From Glycomyces sp. YM15 (lineage in GTDB: Bacteria > Actinomycetota > Actinomycetes > Mycobacteriales > Micromonosporaceae): 64,000 bases of DNA. The notes under the pieces are model-generated. The model saw only the letters and a list, made by a program, of their open reading frames with translations. It was not told the origin of the DNA and did not search any database. Below, in pieces: positions 24,067 through 30,622 of the stretch; the stretch's first letter is position 1, and each line of letters starts with the position of its first letter. A program made the translations under genes and the position numbers. The DNA lies in the NCBI RefSeq assembly GCF_016918015.1, contig NZ_JAERMK010000014.1, positions 1 through 64,000 of the forward strand, given 5' to 3'.

Positions 24067-24280
24067 CGGTGGCGACAATGACTCCAGCTGTGTCGAACTT
24101 CGCCGGGCATGGCGGAAGAGCTCTCTCAGCGGCAGTGACAACAACTCCGACTGTGTCGAGCTTTCCAGCTGCGGTGACTCGGACGGATTCCATGTCAGGG
24201 ACTCGAAACTCGGGGACTCGTCGCCCGTGTTCGACCTTGCCGCAACGGATCTCGTCAGCCTACTCCGCGCCGCGCGCTGA
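24029..24280 (+). CDS. DUF397 protein (two tandem DUF397 motifs)
   Basis: An 83-residue protein with W-R-K-S-T-R-S-G-G-D-N-D-S-S-C-V-E-L followed by W-R-K-S-S-L-S-G-S-D-N-N-S-D-C-V-E-L, then V-R-D-S-K and an F-D-L-A-A-T-D-L tail. This family (BldB-like in part) pairs with DUF5753/XRE regulators in actinobacteria and may act as their small antagonist. ATG 24029 overlaps the decayed regulator's end by 38 nt. The first repeat is an extra copy: most family members carry one. Whether it functions without its regulator is unknown. Confidence 0.85.
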   Translation: MTDVTAWRKSTRSGGDNDSSCVELRRAWRKSSLSGSDNNSDCVELSSCGDSDGFHVRDSKLGDSSPVFDLAATDLVSLLRAAR

Positions 24281-24493
24281 ATGTGACGAAGCGCCCACTT
24301 CAGGTTTCATGACACGCCGGTACGAAGGTTGACACCAGAACGACGATCACTCACCATGGTGATCATGTGTCCCCTTTGTAGCGAGGCACCCTCGAACCCA
24401 ACCGAATAGGCATTCGTTAATCGCCGCTCGGTGGCTCTCAGCTACCAACTTAGTTCCACCGAGCGGCACCTAAAACAGGAAGGCGCTGCCTCC

Positions 24494-24895
24494 ATGTCGT
24501 ACACGACCCTACCTGAATTCAGGCTGCCCGAAAACAGTCGCGTCGGCGTTTCACACGACCGATCCGGTTATCTGCGAAGCGCCAGGCCAGCGCACCCGTA
24601 CCACCGCCCTCGGCCGTATCCGATCACGTCGGACACCCTCCAGCTCCCACTCCCGACCGGCCGTCACCGCCGAGGCGAGCGCCCAGACCCCATCCCCGCC
24701 CCGGCCACTCGCGAGGCGTACGAGGCCAGGCTCCGCGAGATCGCGTTCCAGCGCTTCCTGCGGAAGTCGGCCGACCTCGCCGCCGTCCATGTGTCCCATC
24801 GCAAGCCGTCGCTCGCCGCCCGAATCGGCACGGCGTTCAAACGCGCCGTCCACGCCATCACCCGCACCCCGCGCCTCACCTCCGCGGCCCGCTGA
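24494..24895 (+). CDS. Hypothetical protein (133 aa)
   Basis: The product is rich in Arg, His, Pro and Ser (Y-H-R-P-R-P-Y-P-I-T, L-P-L-P-T-G-R-H-R-R-G-E-R), with a basic helical C-terminus (A-Y-E-A-R-L-R-E-I-A-F-Q-R-F-L-R-K). No signal or membrane segment is present. ATG 24494 has AGGAAGG upstream. No family is recognised. Confidence 0.5.
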   Translation: MSYTTLPEFRLPENSRVGVSHDRSGYLRSARPAHPYHRPRPYPITSDTLQLPLPTGRHRRGERPDPIPAPATREAYEARLREIAFQRFLRKSADLAAVHVSHRKPSLAARIGTAFKRAVHAITRTPRLTSAAR

Positions 24896-24953
24896 ACCCA
24901 CCTCCGCCAAGACCCGGTCGCATCTTGGCGGCCGCGAGAAGAAAGGAGGATTC

Positions 24954-25109
24954 GTGGACGTATTCGAACCAGGCGGTTCCCCATCGGCTCGGACGAATGG
25001 CACCGCGGTCCGATCCGAGAGCTGGTCGCAGAAGCGGCCGTTCATCCGTCATTCGGGCTCAAGGAGCTCGTGGCCCCCGAACGAAAGGACCGCCGATGGC
25101 CGCGGGTAA
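24954..25109 (+). CDS. Possible small ORF with strong SD, upstream of the Rpn-like gene
   Basis: AAAGGAGG lies 4 nt before GTG 24954, the strongest Shine-Dalgarno in the area, and the 51-codon frame ends at 25109, overlapping the next start. The product (V-D-V-F-E-P-G-G, then Ser/Arg-rich) is not convincing. The +1 frame of the same DNA reads more protein-like (F-P-I-G-S-D-E-W-H-R-G-P-I-R-E-L-V-A-E-A-A) but has no start. A frameshift is possible. Confidence 0.3.
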   Translation: MDVFEPGGSPSARTNGTAVRSESWSQKRPFIRHSGSRSSWPPNERTADGRG

Positions 25110-25956
25110 ACGTCACGAAGCCATCATCAAGCTGACAAAGGAGGTCCCCGACCTCCTTGCGAACCTCCTCGCCAGGGCAACAGGGGAGACGCTGCCGATC
25201 CACGACAGCATCCTGCCCTCCGGCGAGGCCGCGAACCTCATCGTCCCGATCGAGAGGATCTCCGACGGGGTCCAGGTGCTCTACAGCGACGGGAAGGCGC
25301 AGCTCGCTGTGGTGTTCGAGATGCAGCACGGCAAGGAACGGCGGAAGGAGTTTGACTGGCCGTACTTCACCGCTGCGCTGCGACTGGAACACCAGTGCCC
25401 AACCGTCTTGGTCGTGGTGACGGTAGACCCCACGGCCGCCAAATGGGCGCGACAACCGATCGACTTGGGGTTCGGACTGCATGTCATGAGACCTGCGGTG
25501 GTCTGCCTCAACGAGTTCGATCCGGGCGACGACATGGGGTTCATGCTCCTGTTCGCCCTCAAAGACAACCCGACCAAAGCCGAGCTGGAAGAGCTCTGGC
25601 GCGCAATCAACACCCTGGCCCCTGAACTGGCCAGCCAGTATGCTGACATCGTCGGCGTCGGCTTGGACGGGACCGAGGCCTACGAGATCTGGAGAGAACT
25701 CATGAAGATCGAAGACTTCCGCTATCAGCACCCATACGCGCAGGAGCTCCTGGCGAGGGGTCGTGAAGAAGGCCGTGCGGAGGGCGAGGCCAAGGGCGAG
25801 GCCAAGGCGATCCTTCGAGTGCTCACCGCTCGCGGTGTTGCGGTCCCCGATCGGGTGGCGAAGAAGATCCTCGCCTGCCAGGATCAGGCACAGTTGGAGC
25901 ACTGGCTCGACCAAGCCGCTGTAACCAATGACATCGAACGGCTCTTCAGCGAGTAG
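25096..25956 (+). CDS. Rpn/YhgA-like PD-(D/E)XK nuclease family protein
   Basis: A 286-residue protein. The N-terminal half has V-V-F-E-M-Q-H-G-K-E-R-R-K-E-F-D-W-P-Y-F-T-A-A-L-R, matching the E-x-Q active-site strand of Rpn-type (recombination-promoting nuclease/YhgA) proteins. The C-terminus has the family-typical repeated R-E-E-G-R-A-E-G-E-A-K-G-E-A-K helix. Rpn proteins are DNA endonucleases linked to RecA-independent recombination and phage defence; activity here is not shown. ATG 25096 follows GAAAGGA. It ends at the homopolymer block that separates it from the toxin operon. Confidence 0.7.
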   Translation: MAAGKRHEAIIKLTKEVPDLLANLLARATGETLPIHDSILPSGEAANLIVPIERISDGVQVLYSDGKAQLAVVFEMQHGKERRKEFDWPYFTAALRLEHQCPTVLVVVTVDPTAAKWARQPIDLGFGLHVMRPAVVCLNEFDPGDDMGFMLLFALKDNPTKAELEELWRAINTLAPELASQYADIVGVGLDGTEAYEIWRELMKIEDFRYQHPYAQELLARGREEGRAEGEAKGEAKAILRVLTARGVAVPDRVAKKILACQDQAQLEHWLDQAAVTNDIERLFSE

Positions 25957-25960
25957 ACGA

Positions 25961-26048
25961 TACGAGGCGGGGGGGGGGGGGGGGGGGGGGGGGCGGCCCC
26001 CCCCCCGGGGGGGGGGCCGGCCCCCCCCCCCCCCCCCCCCCCGCCTCG
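25961..26048. repeat. Homopolymer G/C block inside a terminator-like hairpin (probable assembly artefact)
   Basis: Runs of 25 G, 10 C, 10 G and 22 C lie between the inverted arms ACGAGGC and GCCTCGT, followed by TTTCT. The arms form a plausible bidirectional terminator for the convergent Rpn and SUKH-4 genes. The interior is too extreme for normal sequence and probably reflects failed base calling through a hairpin. Confidence 0.7.
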
Positions 26049-26115
26049 TTTCTCCTGGCCTCGGCCGACGGTGTGCTGGTGCCGTTCAGTGGGAAGCACG
26101 GCAGCTCACCGGCCA

Positions 26116-26637
26116 CTATGAGGTGAGCTGGTCGAAGACCAGGGGCCACCAGGTTCCGGCCGCGAAGGCGTTGGGGTCCAGGCGGATCAGGATCTCTCGG
26201 AGGGAGGCGGCCCGTTCGGCGCGGCCCGGTTTGCCCTCATCGGCGTTGACGAACTGCTGGAAGTGGTAGAGGAACTCGATGAAGCAGCGGTAGTTGGAGT
26301 TCACGGCTTGGACGTCGCGGGGGTCGGTCTGGTCGAGCTGGAGGATGTCGCCGCTGGCGGGGTCGAGCACGTACAGGAGGTTCTTGTCGTCCTCGACCGC
26401 GCCGACCACGATGAGCCGCAGGTCGACCTTGCCGTCCTCGGTGCCGAGGCTGATCGTGTCGTAGAGGCCGGGGCTGCCGGTGAGGTAGGCGGTGTAGACG
26501 ACCTCGACGTCGAGGGGCACCTCGTCGCCTTCGGGGAGGGCCGCGGCCGGGAAGCCGTCCTCGAGCCAGGCCTCTCTCGGGTACGGGATCAGTTCGTCTT
26601 CAGTCCACAGTGTTTGGTACTTCGCTGCCGCGGGCAT
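26116..26637 (-). CDS. SUKH-4-like immunity protein
   Basis: A 173-residue soluble protein, last gene of the six-gene toxin operon. Motifs shared with the protein at 22318 include I-P-Y-P-R-E-A-W, L-D-V-E-V-V-Y-T-A-Y-L, I-V-V-G-A-V-E-D-D-K-N, Y-V-L-D-P-A-S-G and F-I-E-F-L-Y-H-F. SUKH-type proteins bind and neutralise nuclease toxins. ATG 26637 follows a GGAGG element (GAGGAGGCCCGC), and the gene lies 48 nt after the preceding gene. Being second in line, it may be an additional immunity gene against related toxins. Confidence 0.75.
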   Translation of the reverse strand: MPAAAKYQTLWTEDELIPYPREAWLEDGFPAAALPEGDEVPLDVEVVYTAYLTGSPGLYDTISLGTEDGKVDLRLIVVGAVEDDKNLLYVLDPASGDILQLDQTDPRDVQAVNSNYRCFIEFLYHFQQFVNADEGKPGRAERAASLREILIRLDPNAFAAGTWWPLVFDQLTS

Positions 26638-26685
26638 GCGGGCCTCCTCAGGTCGGGGATGCTTTCGGGTTGCGGGACAAGGTGG

Positions 26686-27213
26686 TCAGGCGAAGCCGAG
26701 CGATTCGATGAGGAGGCGCCATTCGTCCTCCTCCTCGTCTTCGGGGGTCGGGTAGCCACCGACGAGGTCGATGAGCTCCCGGTAGCGCGGCCCGAAGAGG
26801 AACTCGTCGGCGAAGGCGACCGGACTGGGGGCGAGCACCCTGGTCTCCAACGACTCGCCCGTCTTGACGGCGTCGATGTACAAGTCGCCGTTGAACAGGT
26901 GCACCGCACCGGAATCGATGGCGGTGCACAGCGCGTCGCTGTAGCCGATGTTGCCGAACTGCAGCAGGTTCGGGACGGGGTCGTGCAGGTCCCCCGCCCC
27001 TTTCTTCGCGAGTTCGGCAAGGGCGCCTTCGGCATCGAGGATGTCGATGAACCCCAGGCGGGTGCTCAGGCCGTCGAAGACCCGGTACAGGTCCGCGAGC
27101 GCGGGCGGCAGGCCCGCGGGCTCGGCCGGTTCGCCGAGCTCGTAGTCCCATCCGTACCGGACGAGCTCTCCCATGCGGGGTCGCACGAGCGCCACTTTCG
27201 CCGCGAGTTCCAT
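26686..27213 (-). CDS. Putative immunity protein (SUKH/SMI1-like)
   Basis: A 175-residue acidic protein immediately downstream (14 nt) of the HNH-type toxin gene, the position of a cognate immunity gene. The pattern L-P-P-A-L-A-D-L-Y-R-V-F-D-G, then N-L-L-Q-F-G-N-I-G-Y-S-D, V-H-L-F-N-G-D-L-Y and P-V-A-F-A-D-E-F-L-F-G fits a SUKH/SMI1-KNR4-type fold, but assignment rests on visual similarity. The strongly acidic C-terminus (P-E-D-E-E-E-D-E-W) would suit binding to the very basic toxin. GGA precedes ATG 27213. Confidence 0.6.
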   Translation of the reverse strand: MELAAKVALVRPRMGELVRYGWDYELGEPAEPAGLPPALADLYRVFDGLSTRLGFIDILDAEGALAELAKKGAGDLHDPVPNLLQFGNIGYSDALCTAIDSGAVHLFNGDLYIDAVKTGESLETRVLAPSPVAFADEFLFGPRYRELIDLVGGYPTPEDEEEDEWRLLIESLGFA

Positions 27214-27227
27214 CCTGGACGGTCCTT

Positions 27228-27770
27228 TCAGTATCCGAGGACTCTGATGATGACGGGCGTGCCGTCGGGGACGCCTCTGAGCTGCCCGGCGATCTGGGAG
27301 CCGATGGTGCGGTTGGTGTAGGCGTCCATCCAGCGGAGGTTATCAGCGTGGTCGCGCCCGCCCAGCTGCAATTCGTGCACGTGGTCGGGGTCGAGTCCGT
27401 CCCCGGCCCGGTTCGCGGAGGTGCGGCCGCTGAACTTCTGGGCGATGCGCCGCTGCTCGGCCCGGTCGCCGCGGTGGCGCCCGGCGAGTCTGCGGATGGT
27501 CGCGCCCCGGTAGTCGCGGGTGATCTGCGGGTCGCGTTTGACGGGGGTCTTGCGGAGCTTGCCCTCGCGGCTGAGGCGCAGGAGCGAGTCGGCCTTCGTC
27601 CGGAAGTCCTTCTTGCTCATCTTGGAGTCGAACTTGATCGTCACGACCTTGGGTTTGACGCCGCGGCCCTTGCCCGCGCGGAAGAAGCGCGGATTGTCGA
27701 TGATGCCCGCGATGATCTTGGCGCCCTTGGACACGGACTTCCGGGCGGCCCGCGTGCGCACCCTAGCCAT
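27228..27770 (-). CDS. Putative HNH-type nuclease toxin
   Basis: A 180-residue, highly basic protein. The C-terminal part has the nuclease-like core L-D-P-D-H-V-H-E-L-Q-L-G-G, N-L-R-W-M-D and Y-T-N-R-T-I-G, with Asp129-His130, His132, Asn144 and Asn153 as candidate metal/catalytic residues of an HNH/treble-clef fold. The N-terminal 80 residues are Lys/Arg-rich, with no signal or delivery domain. ATG 27770 overlaps the stop of the preceding WXG-type gene by 8 nt (ATGGCTAG), so synthesis is coupled to the probable export partner. Immunity-like genes follow at once. Toxicity and cleavage specificity are inferred. Confidence 0.7.
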   Translation of the reverse strand: MARVRTRAARKSVSKGAKIIAGIIDNPRFFRAGKGRGVKPKVVTIKFDSKMSKKDFRTKADSLLRLSREGKLRKTPVKRDPQITRDYRGATIRRLAGRHRGDRAEQRRIAQKFSGRTSANRAGDGLDPDHVHELQLGGRDHADNLRWMDAYTNRTIGSQIAGQLRGVPDGTPVIIRVLGY

Positions 27771-28257
27771 TGAGCACCGCCTCGATCGCCATGTTGAGGA
27801 GCTGGTCGATGAGCATCGAGGTGATCATCTTGAAGATGGGGATCTCCAGGAGCGAGGCCCCGAAGGTGACCACGGCGGTGGCGATGGCCTGCGCGATCTG
27901 GATGGCGAGGGTGACGAGCTGAACGATCATCTGCAGTTTCAGGGCGAGCACGACGCCGGCGGCGATCATGAGGCCGATGCTGATGATGTTCGAGGGCTCG
28001 CCGATGTCGGCGATGTTCCGCACCGCGGACTCGCCGTCCTCCCATTCGGAGCGGAACGCGTCGATGTCCTTGCTGACGTTGTTGTCGATGACGCCTCGGG
28101 CGGCGTTCTCGAGCTGGTCGATCGCTCCGGTGAGCTGGTCTGAGAGCCTCGTCCAGTTGTCGCCGAGGTCGAAGAGCTTCGTCTCGTCCGATTCGGGCCA
28201 GTCGTAGCCGAGCATGGAGAGCAGGCTCGTGAGTTCTGAGGGCAGTTGCATACCCAC
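27763..28257 (-). CDS. WXG100-like protein with long hydrophobic C-terminus (putative toxin delivery partner)
   Basis: A 164-residue protein. Residues 1-88 are helical and hydrophilic with W-T-R-L-S-D-Q-L-T-G-A-I-D-Q-L and F-R-S-E-W-E-D-G-E-S, reminiscent of a WXG100-type helical hairpin. Residues about 93-160 are almost continuously hydrophobic (I-I-S-I-G-L-M-I-A-A-G-V-V-L-A-L, then I-Q-I-A-Q-A-I-A-T-A-V-V-T-F). This could be a membrane-insertion segment. GTG 28257 is preferred over ATG 28251 because AAGGAG lies 7 nt upstream. The tail overlaps the nuclease gene, so in other systems these two parts may be one polypeptide. Confidence 0.6.
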   Translation of the reverse strand: MGMQLPSELTSLLSMLGYDWPESDETKLFDLGDNWTRLSDQLTGAIDQLENAARGVIDNNVSKDIDAFRSEWEDGESAVRNIADIGEPSNIISIGLMIAAGVVLALKLQMIVQLVTLAIQIAQAIATAVVTFGASLLEIPIFKMITSMLIDQLLNMAIEAVLNG

Positions 28258-28337
28258 TGGGGTCTCCTTCGTAAGGGGAGGAACGCAAAGGGTGATGAAG
28301 GAAGGCGCGGGGCCGGTGCCGGCGGCCGGGGCGGGGT

Positions 28338-28661
28338 CTAGAAGCCGAGTTCGGCGAGGAGTTCGCGGAAGATGCGGGCGGCCTCGCTGTCGGCGGCCTC
28401 GTGGTTGTCGGCCATCTCGCGAAGGTTGACGGCGTAGTCGAGGAGGTCTTCGACGTTCGACTCGATGCACTCCATGAGGGCCTCCATGCACACCTGGTGC
28501 GCGAGGTCGAGGAGCGAGCCGATCATGTCGCCGCCGAAGGAGTCGGCGAGGCCTTCGACGGCGGATCTGAATTCGTCGAAGAGGCCTTGGACCACCTCGG
28601 TCGCGGCGTCGAGCGCGTCGGCGCCCTCCCGGATCGAGTCGAGGTCGAGCTGCACCGCCAT
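28338..28661 (-). CDS. WXG100-like helical protein
   Basis: A 107-residue, all-helical acidic protein (L-D-L-D-S-I-R-E-G-A-D-A-L-D-A-A-T-E-V-V-Q-G-L-F-D-E-F) with two Cys (V-C-M-E, E-C-I-E). Length and composition match WXG100/ESAT-6-like partners, although the W-x-G turn is not seen. GGAGGGG precedes ATG 28661, which lies 1 nt after the stop of the YbaB-like gene. Position in the operon suggests a chaperone or co-secretion partner. Confidence 0.55.
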   Translation of the reverse strand: MAVQLDLDSIREGADALDAATEVVQGLFDEFRSAVEGLADSFGGDMIGSLLDLAHQVCMEALMECIESNVEDLLDYAVNLREMADNHEAADSEAARIFRELLAELGF

Positions 28662-28662
28662 G

Positions 28663-29067
28663 TCAGGCCCCTCCCTGGAGTTTCTTCATGACCGCGCTGA
28701 TCTGGGTGCTCATGGCGCGCATTTGGGCGAGGCCCTGGTCCTGGATCTTGGCGACGGCCTCGCCGATGGCCTCCAGGTCGGGCGCGGCCATGTCGGCCGA
28801 GAGGGACTCGGCGCGGGCGTCGAGGGCCGCGTTGACGACGTTGCGGAGCTCCTCTTCGAGGAATTCGGTGCCCTCCTTGAGGACTCGCACCTCCGTGAAT
28901 TCGAGGCGCTCGACGCGGCCGTTCGCGCCGAGGATGATCCGGATACGCCCGTCGGCCGCCTCGGCGGTGACGGGAGGGACCTGATGGTCCTGCTGGGTCT
29001 GCCTGACGACGTCCAGTTGCGAGCGGGCTTCCGCCAGCTGCTGGGCGACGTCGTCCTCACCGAACAT
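28663..29067 (-). CDS. YbaB/EbfC family protein
   Basis: A 134-residue protein with the YbaB/EbfC pattern: an N-terminal coiled helix (V-A-Q-Q-L-A-E-A-R-S-Q-L-D-V-V-R-Q-T), a central beta hairpin (V-T-A-E-A-A-D-G-R-I-R-I-I-L-G-A-N-G-R-V-E-R-L-E-F) and a long C-terminal helix. In actinobacteria, YbaB-like genes commonly precede WXG100-toxin loci. GGAGG lies just upstream of ATG 29067. It is the first gene of the six-gene toxin operon. Confidence 0.75.
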   Translation of the reverse strand: MFGEDDVAQQLAEARSQLDVVRQTQQDHQVPPVTAEAADGRIRIILGANGRVERLEFTEVRVLKEGTEFLEEELRNVVNAALDARAESLSADMAAPDLEAIGEAVAKIQDQGLAQMRAMSTQISAVMKKLQGGA

Positions 29068-29264
29068 GCCGCCTCCGGGGGGCTCAATGGACTCAATGTG
29101 AGTCCCAGCATAGACCCGGAACGCAAACTTCGCGTCCCCCGAAAATGGCTGTCTACCAGGGGTTTCGGCAAGCCTGTTCACCGAGCGTCATCATGTCGAC
29201 TCTGTCCATATTGGTGCGGATTCGAGCGTGCACTCCGGTCACACTGCTCGCTCCAGACACAGGG

Positions 29265-29294
29265 CGGCCGCCCCCGGAGGACCGGGGGCGGCCG
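29265..29294 (-). terminator. Terminator hairpin of the GH43-like gene
   Basis: A perfect 13-bp GC stem (29265-29277 with 29282-29294) with an AGGA loop lies 20 nt beyond the minus-strand stop codon at 29314. Confidence 0.7.
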
Positions 29295-29313
29295 GTTCGC
29301 GCGCGGAGGTGCT

Positions 29314-30288
29314 TCAGGCGCGGCCTCCGCGGAGGGCCGGCGCCTTGGCGGGATCGGGACGGTACGCGAACGGCTCGTCGCGGTCGCAGCGCAGCCAGCC
29401 CTCGCGCACATGGAGACGCGCTACCTGGACGGTGGAGCGGCGCCCGCCGCCGGGATGGGTGAAGTAGTAGAGGAAGCCCTCGTCAGGGCCCTGCGTGAGG
29501 GCCATGGCGTGGTGGCCGAGCGCCTCATCGAAAGCGCGCCTGCCGGGCCCGGCGAGGAGCGGCACGGGCTGGCGGTGCCAGTGCTCGAGGTCGGTGGAGC
29601 GGTGGACGAGGAGGCCGGACCAGCCGTCGGTGACCATCCAGTAGACGCCGCCGAGCGGGAAGACGGTGGGGCCCTCCTGGGCCTGGTCGACGACGGCGGG
29701 ACCGGTCGGGGTCCAGGTGAAGAGGTCATCGGAGTCGGCGGTGTGGATGCGGCTCTCGCGGGATTCGTCTTTGAACCACATGCGCCACTTGCCGTTCGGG
29801 AGCCGGTGGACGGTGGCGTCGATGGCGCGCGCCGAATCCAGGTCGAGAGTGGAGCGGTATACCCAGTCCTCGAGGTCCGCGGAGGTGTAGTGGCGGATCT
29901 CAGCGGGGCCGGACCAGTCCTCGCGGACGCCTTCGAGGTAGGTGACGTACATGTGCCACTGACCGTCGTGGCGCAGGAGCTCGGGGGCCCACCAGGTGTC
30001 GCCGGCGGCGGTGCCGGGGAGGGCGACAGTGCCCTTGTAGGTCCATTCTCGACCGTCAGGGCTGGTGGCGCGGCCGATCTCGGTGCCGTGCACCCAGGCG
30101 ACGCCCGCGTCGGCGGTGTTGGCGCGGCGCTGGGTGTAGAAGAGGTGCCAGAGGGCGCTCTCGGGGTCGAAGACGACGGTGGGGTCGGTGGGGCCGTCGA
30201 AGACGGGGTCGGCGAAGAGCGGCGCGGGGGCGCGGTGGTCCTCGGCGGGAGCGGCCTGCGGGGTCGGTGTGGTCGGACCTGTCGTCAT
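29314..30288 (-). CDS. GH43-like five-bladed propeller glycoside hydrolase (cytosolic)
   Basis: A 324-residue enzyme without signal peptide, so it probably acts on imported oligosaccharides. Propeller motifs: T-D-P-T-V-V-F-D-P (catalytic Asp), W-W-A-P-E-L-L, A-I-D-A-T-V-H-R-L (second Asp) and Q-E-G-P-T-V-F (Glu acid). H-L-F-Y-T and H-W-H-R-Q support a GH43/GH32-like clan member; the exact family and sugar cannot be fixed by eye. ATG 30288 has GGAGG 7 nt upstream. Its promoter contains a LacI-type operator between -35 and -10, implying sugar induction, but no LacI gene or transporter is in the window. Confidence 0.75.
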   Translation of the reverse strand: MTTGPTTPTPQAAPAEDHRAPAPLFADPVFDGPTDPTVVFDPESALWHLFYTQRRANTADAGVAWVHGTEIGRATSPDGREWTYKGTVALPGTAAGDTWWAPELLRHDGQWHMYVTYLEGVREDWSGPAEIRHYTSADLEDWVYRSTLDLDSARAIDATVHRLPNGKWRMWFKDESRESRIHTADSDDLFTWTPTGPAVVDQAQEGPTVFPLGGVYWMVTDGWSGLLVHRSTDLEHWHRQPVPLLAGPGRRAFDEALGHHAMALTQGPDEGFLYYFTHPGGGRRSTVQVARLHVREGWLRCDRDEPFAYRPDPAKAPALRGGRA

Positions 30289-30339
30289 GGATCCTCCAAG
30301 AAGTCGGCGGCCGGGAGGCGGCACCGGTGGGGTGCTTGA

Positions 30340-30368
30340 AACTTAGCGAAAGAAAACGCTTGCCGCAA
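30340..30368 (-). promoter_or_regulatory. LacI-family operator inside the GH43-like promoter
   Basis: On the minus strand TTGCGG (30363-30368), a 17-bp spacer and TAAGTT (30340-30345) form the promoter. GAAAACGCTTGC (30352-30363, plus strand) fits the LacI-family pattern NNAANCGNTTNN and lies within the spacer. Confidence 0.65.
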
Positions 30369-30610
30369 GTCGCCCGGCGGTGCGCCGTGAGCAAGCCGCG
30401 GCCCGGCGAATCCCCGTCCACAAACCCCCACCCACCACGAGAGGGGACAATACCGCCCAGCCTTGCGCGCGGGTCCGACAAGAACCGGGCTCGGCGGCGA
30501 CCGTGTCACCCGAACGTGTCGGGAAGTGGCTGCCGCCTCATCCGAACGGGTGGCTCGGGGGTGGGGTTTCTCCCCCCGTTCCCGAAGCGCCCGAATCCCT
30601 CGCGCTCCGG

Positions 30611-30616
30611 TACCGT
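30611..30616 (+). promoter_or_regulatory. -10 hexamer of pxpA (leaderless)
   Basis: TACCGT lies 6 nt before ATG 30623; no SD is present. Confidence 0.5.
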
Positions 30617-30622
30617 TTAGGC

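Noticed and set aside
25884-26269. Frames encoding long poly-Gly/poly-Pro runs across the homopolymer block
   Set aside because: They translate the suspected artefact sequence.
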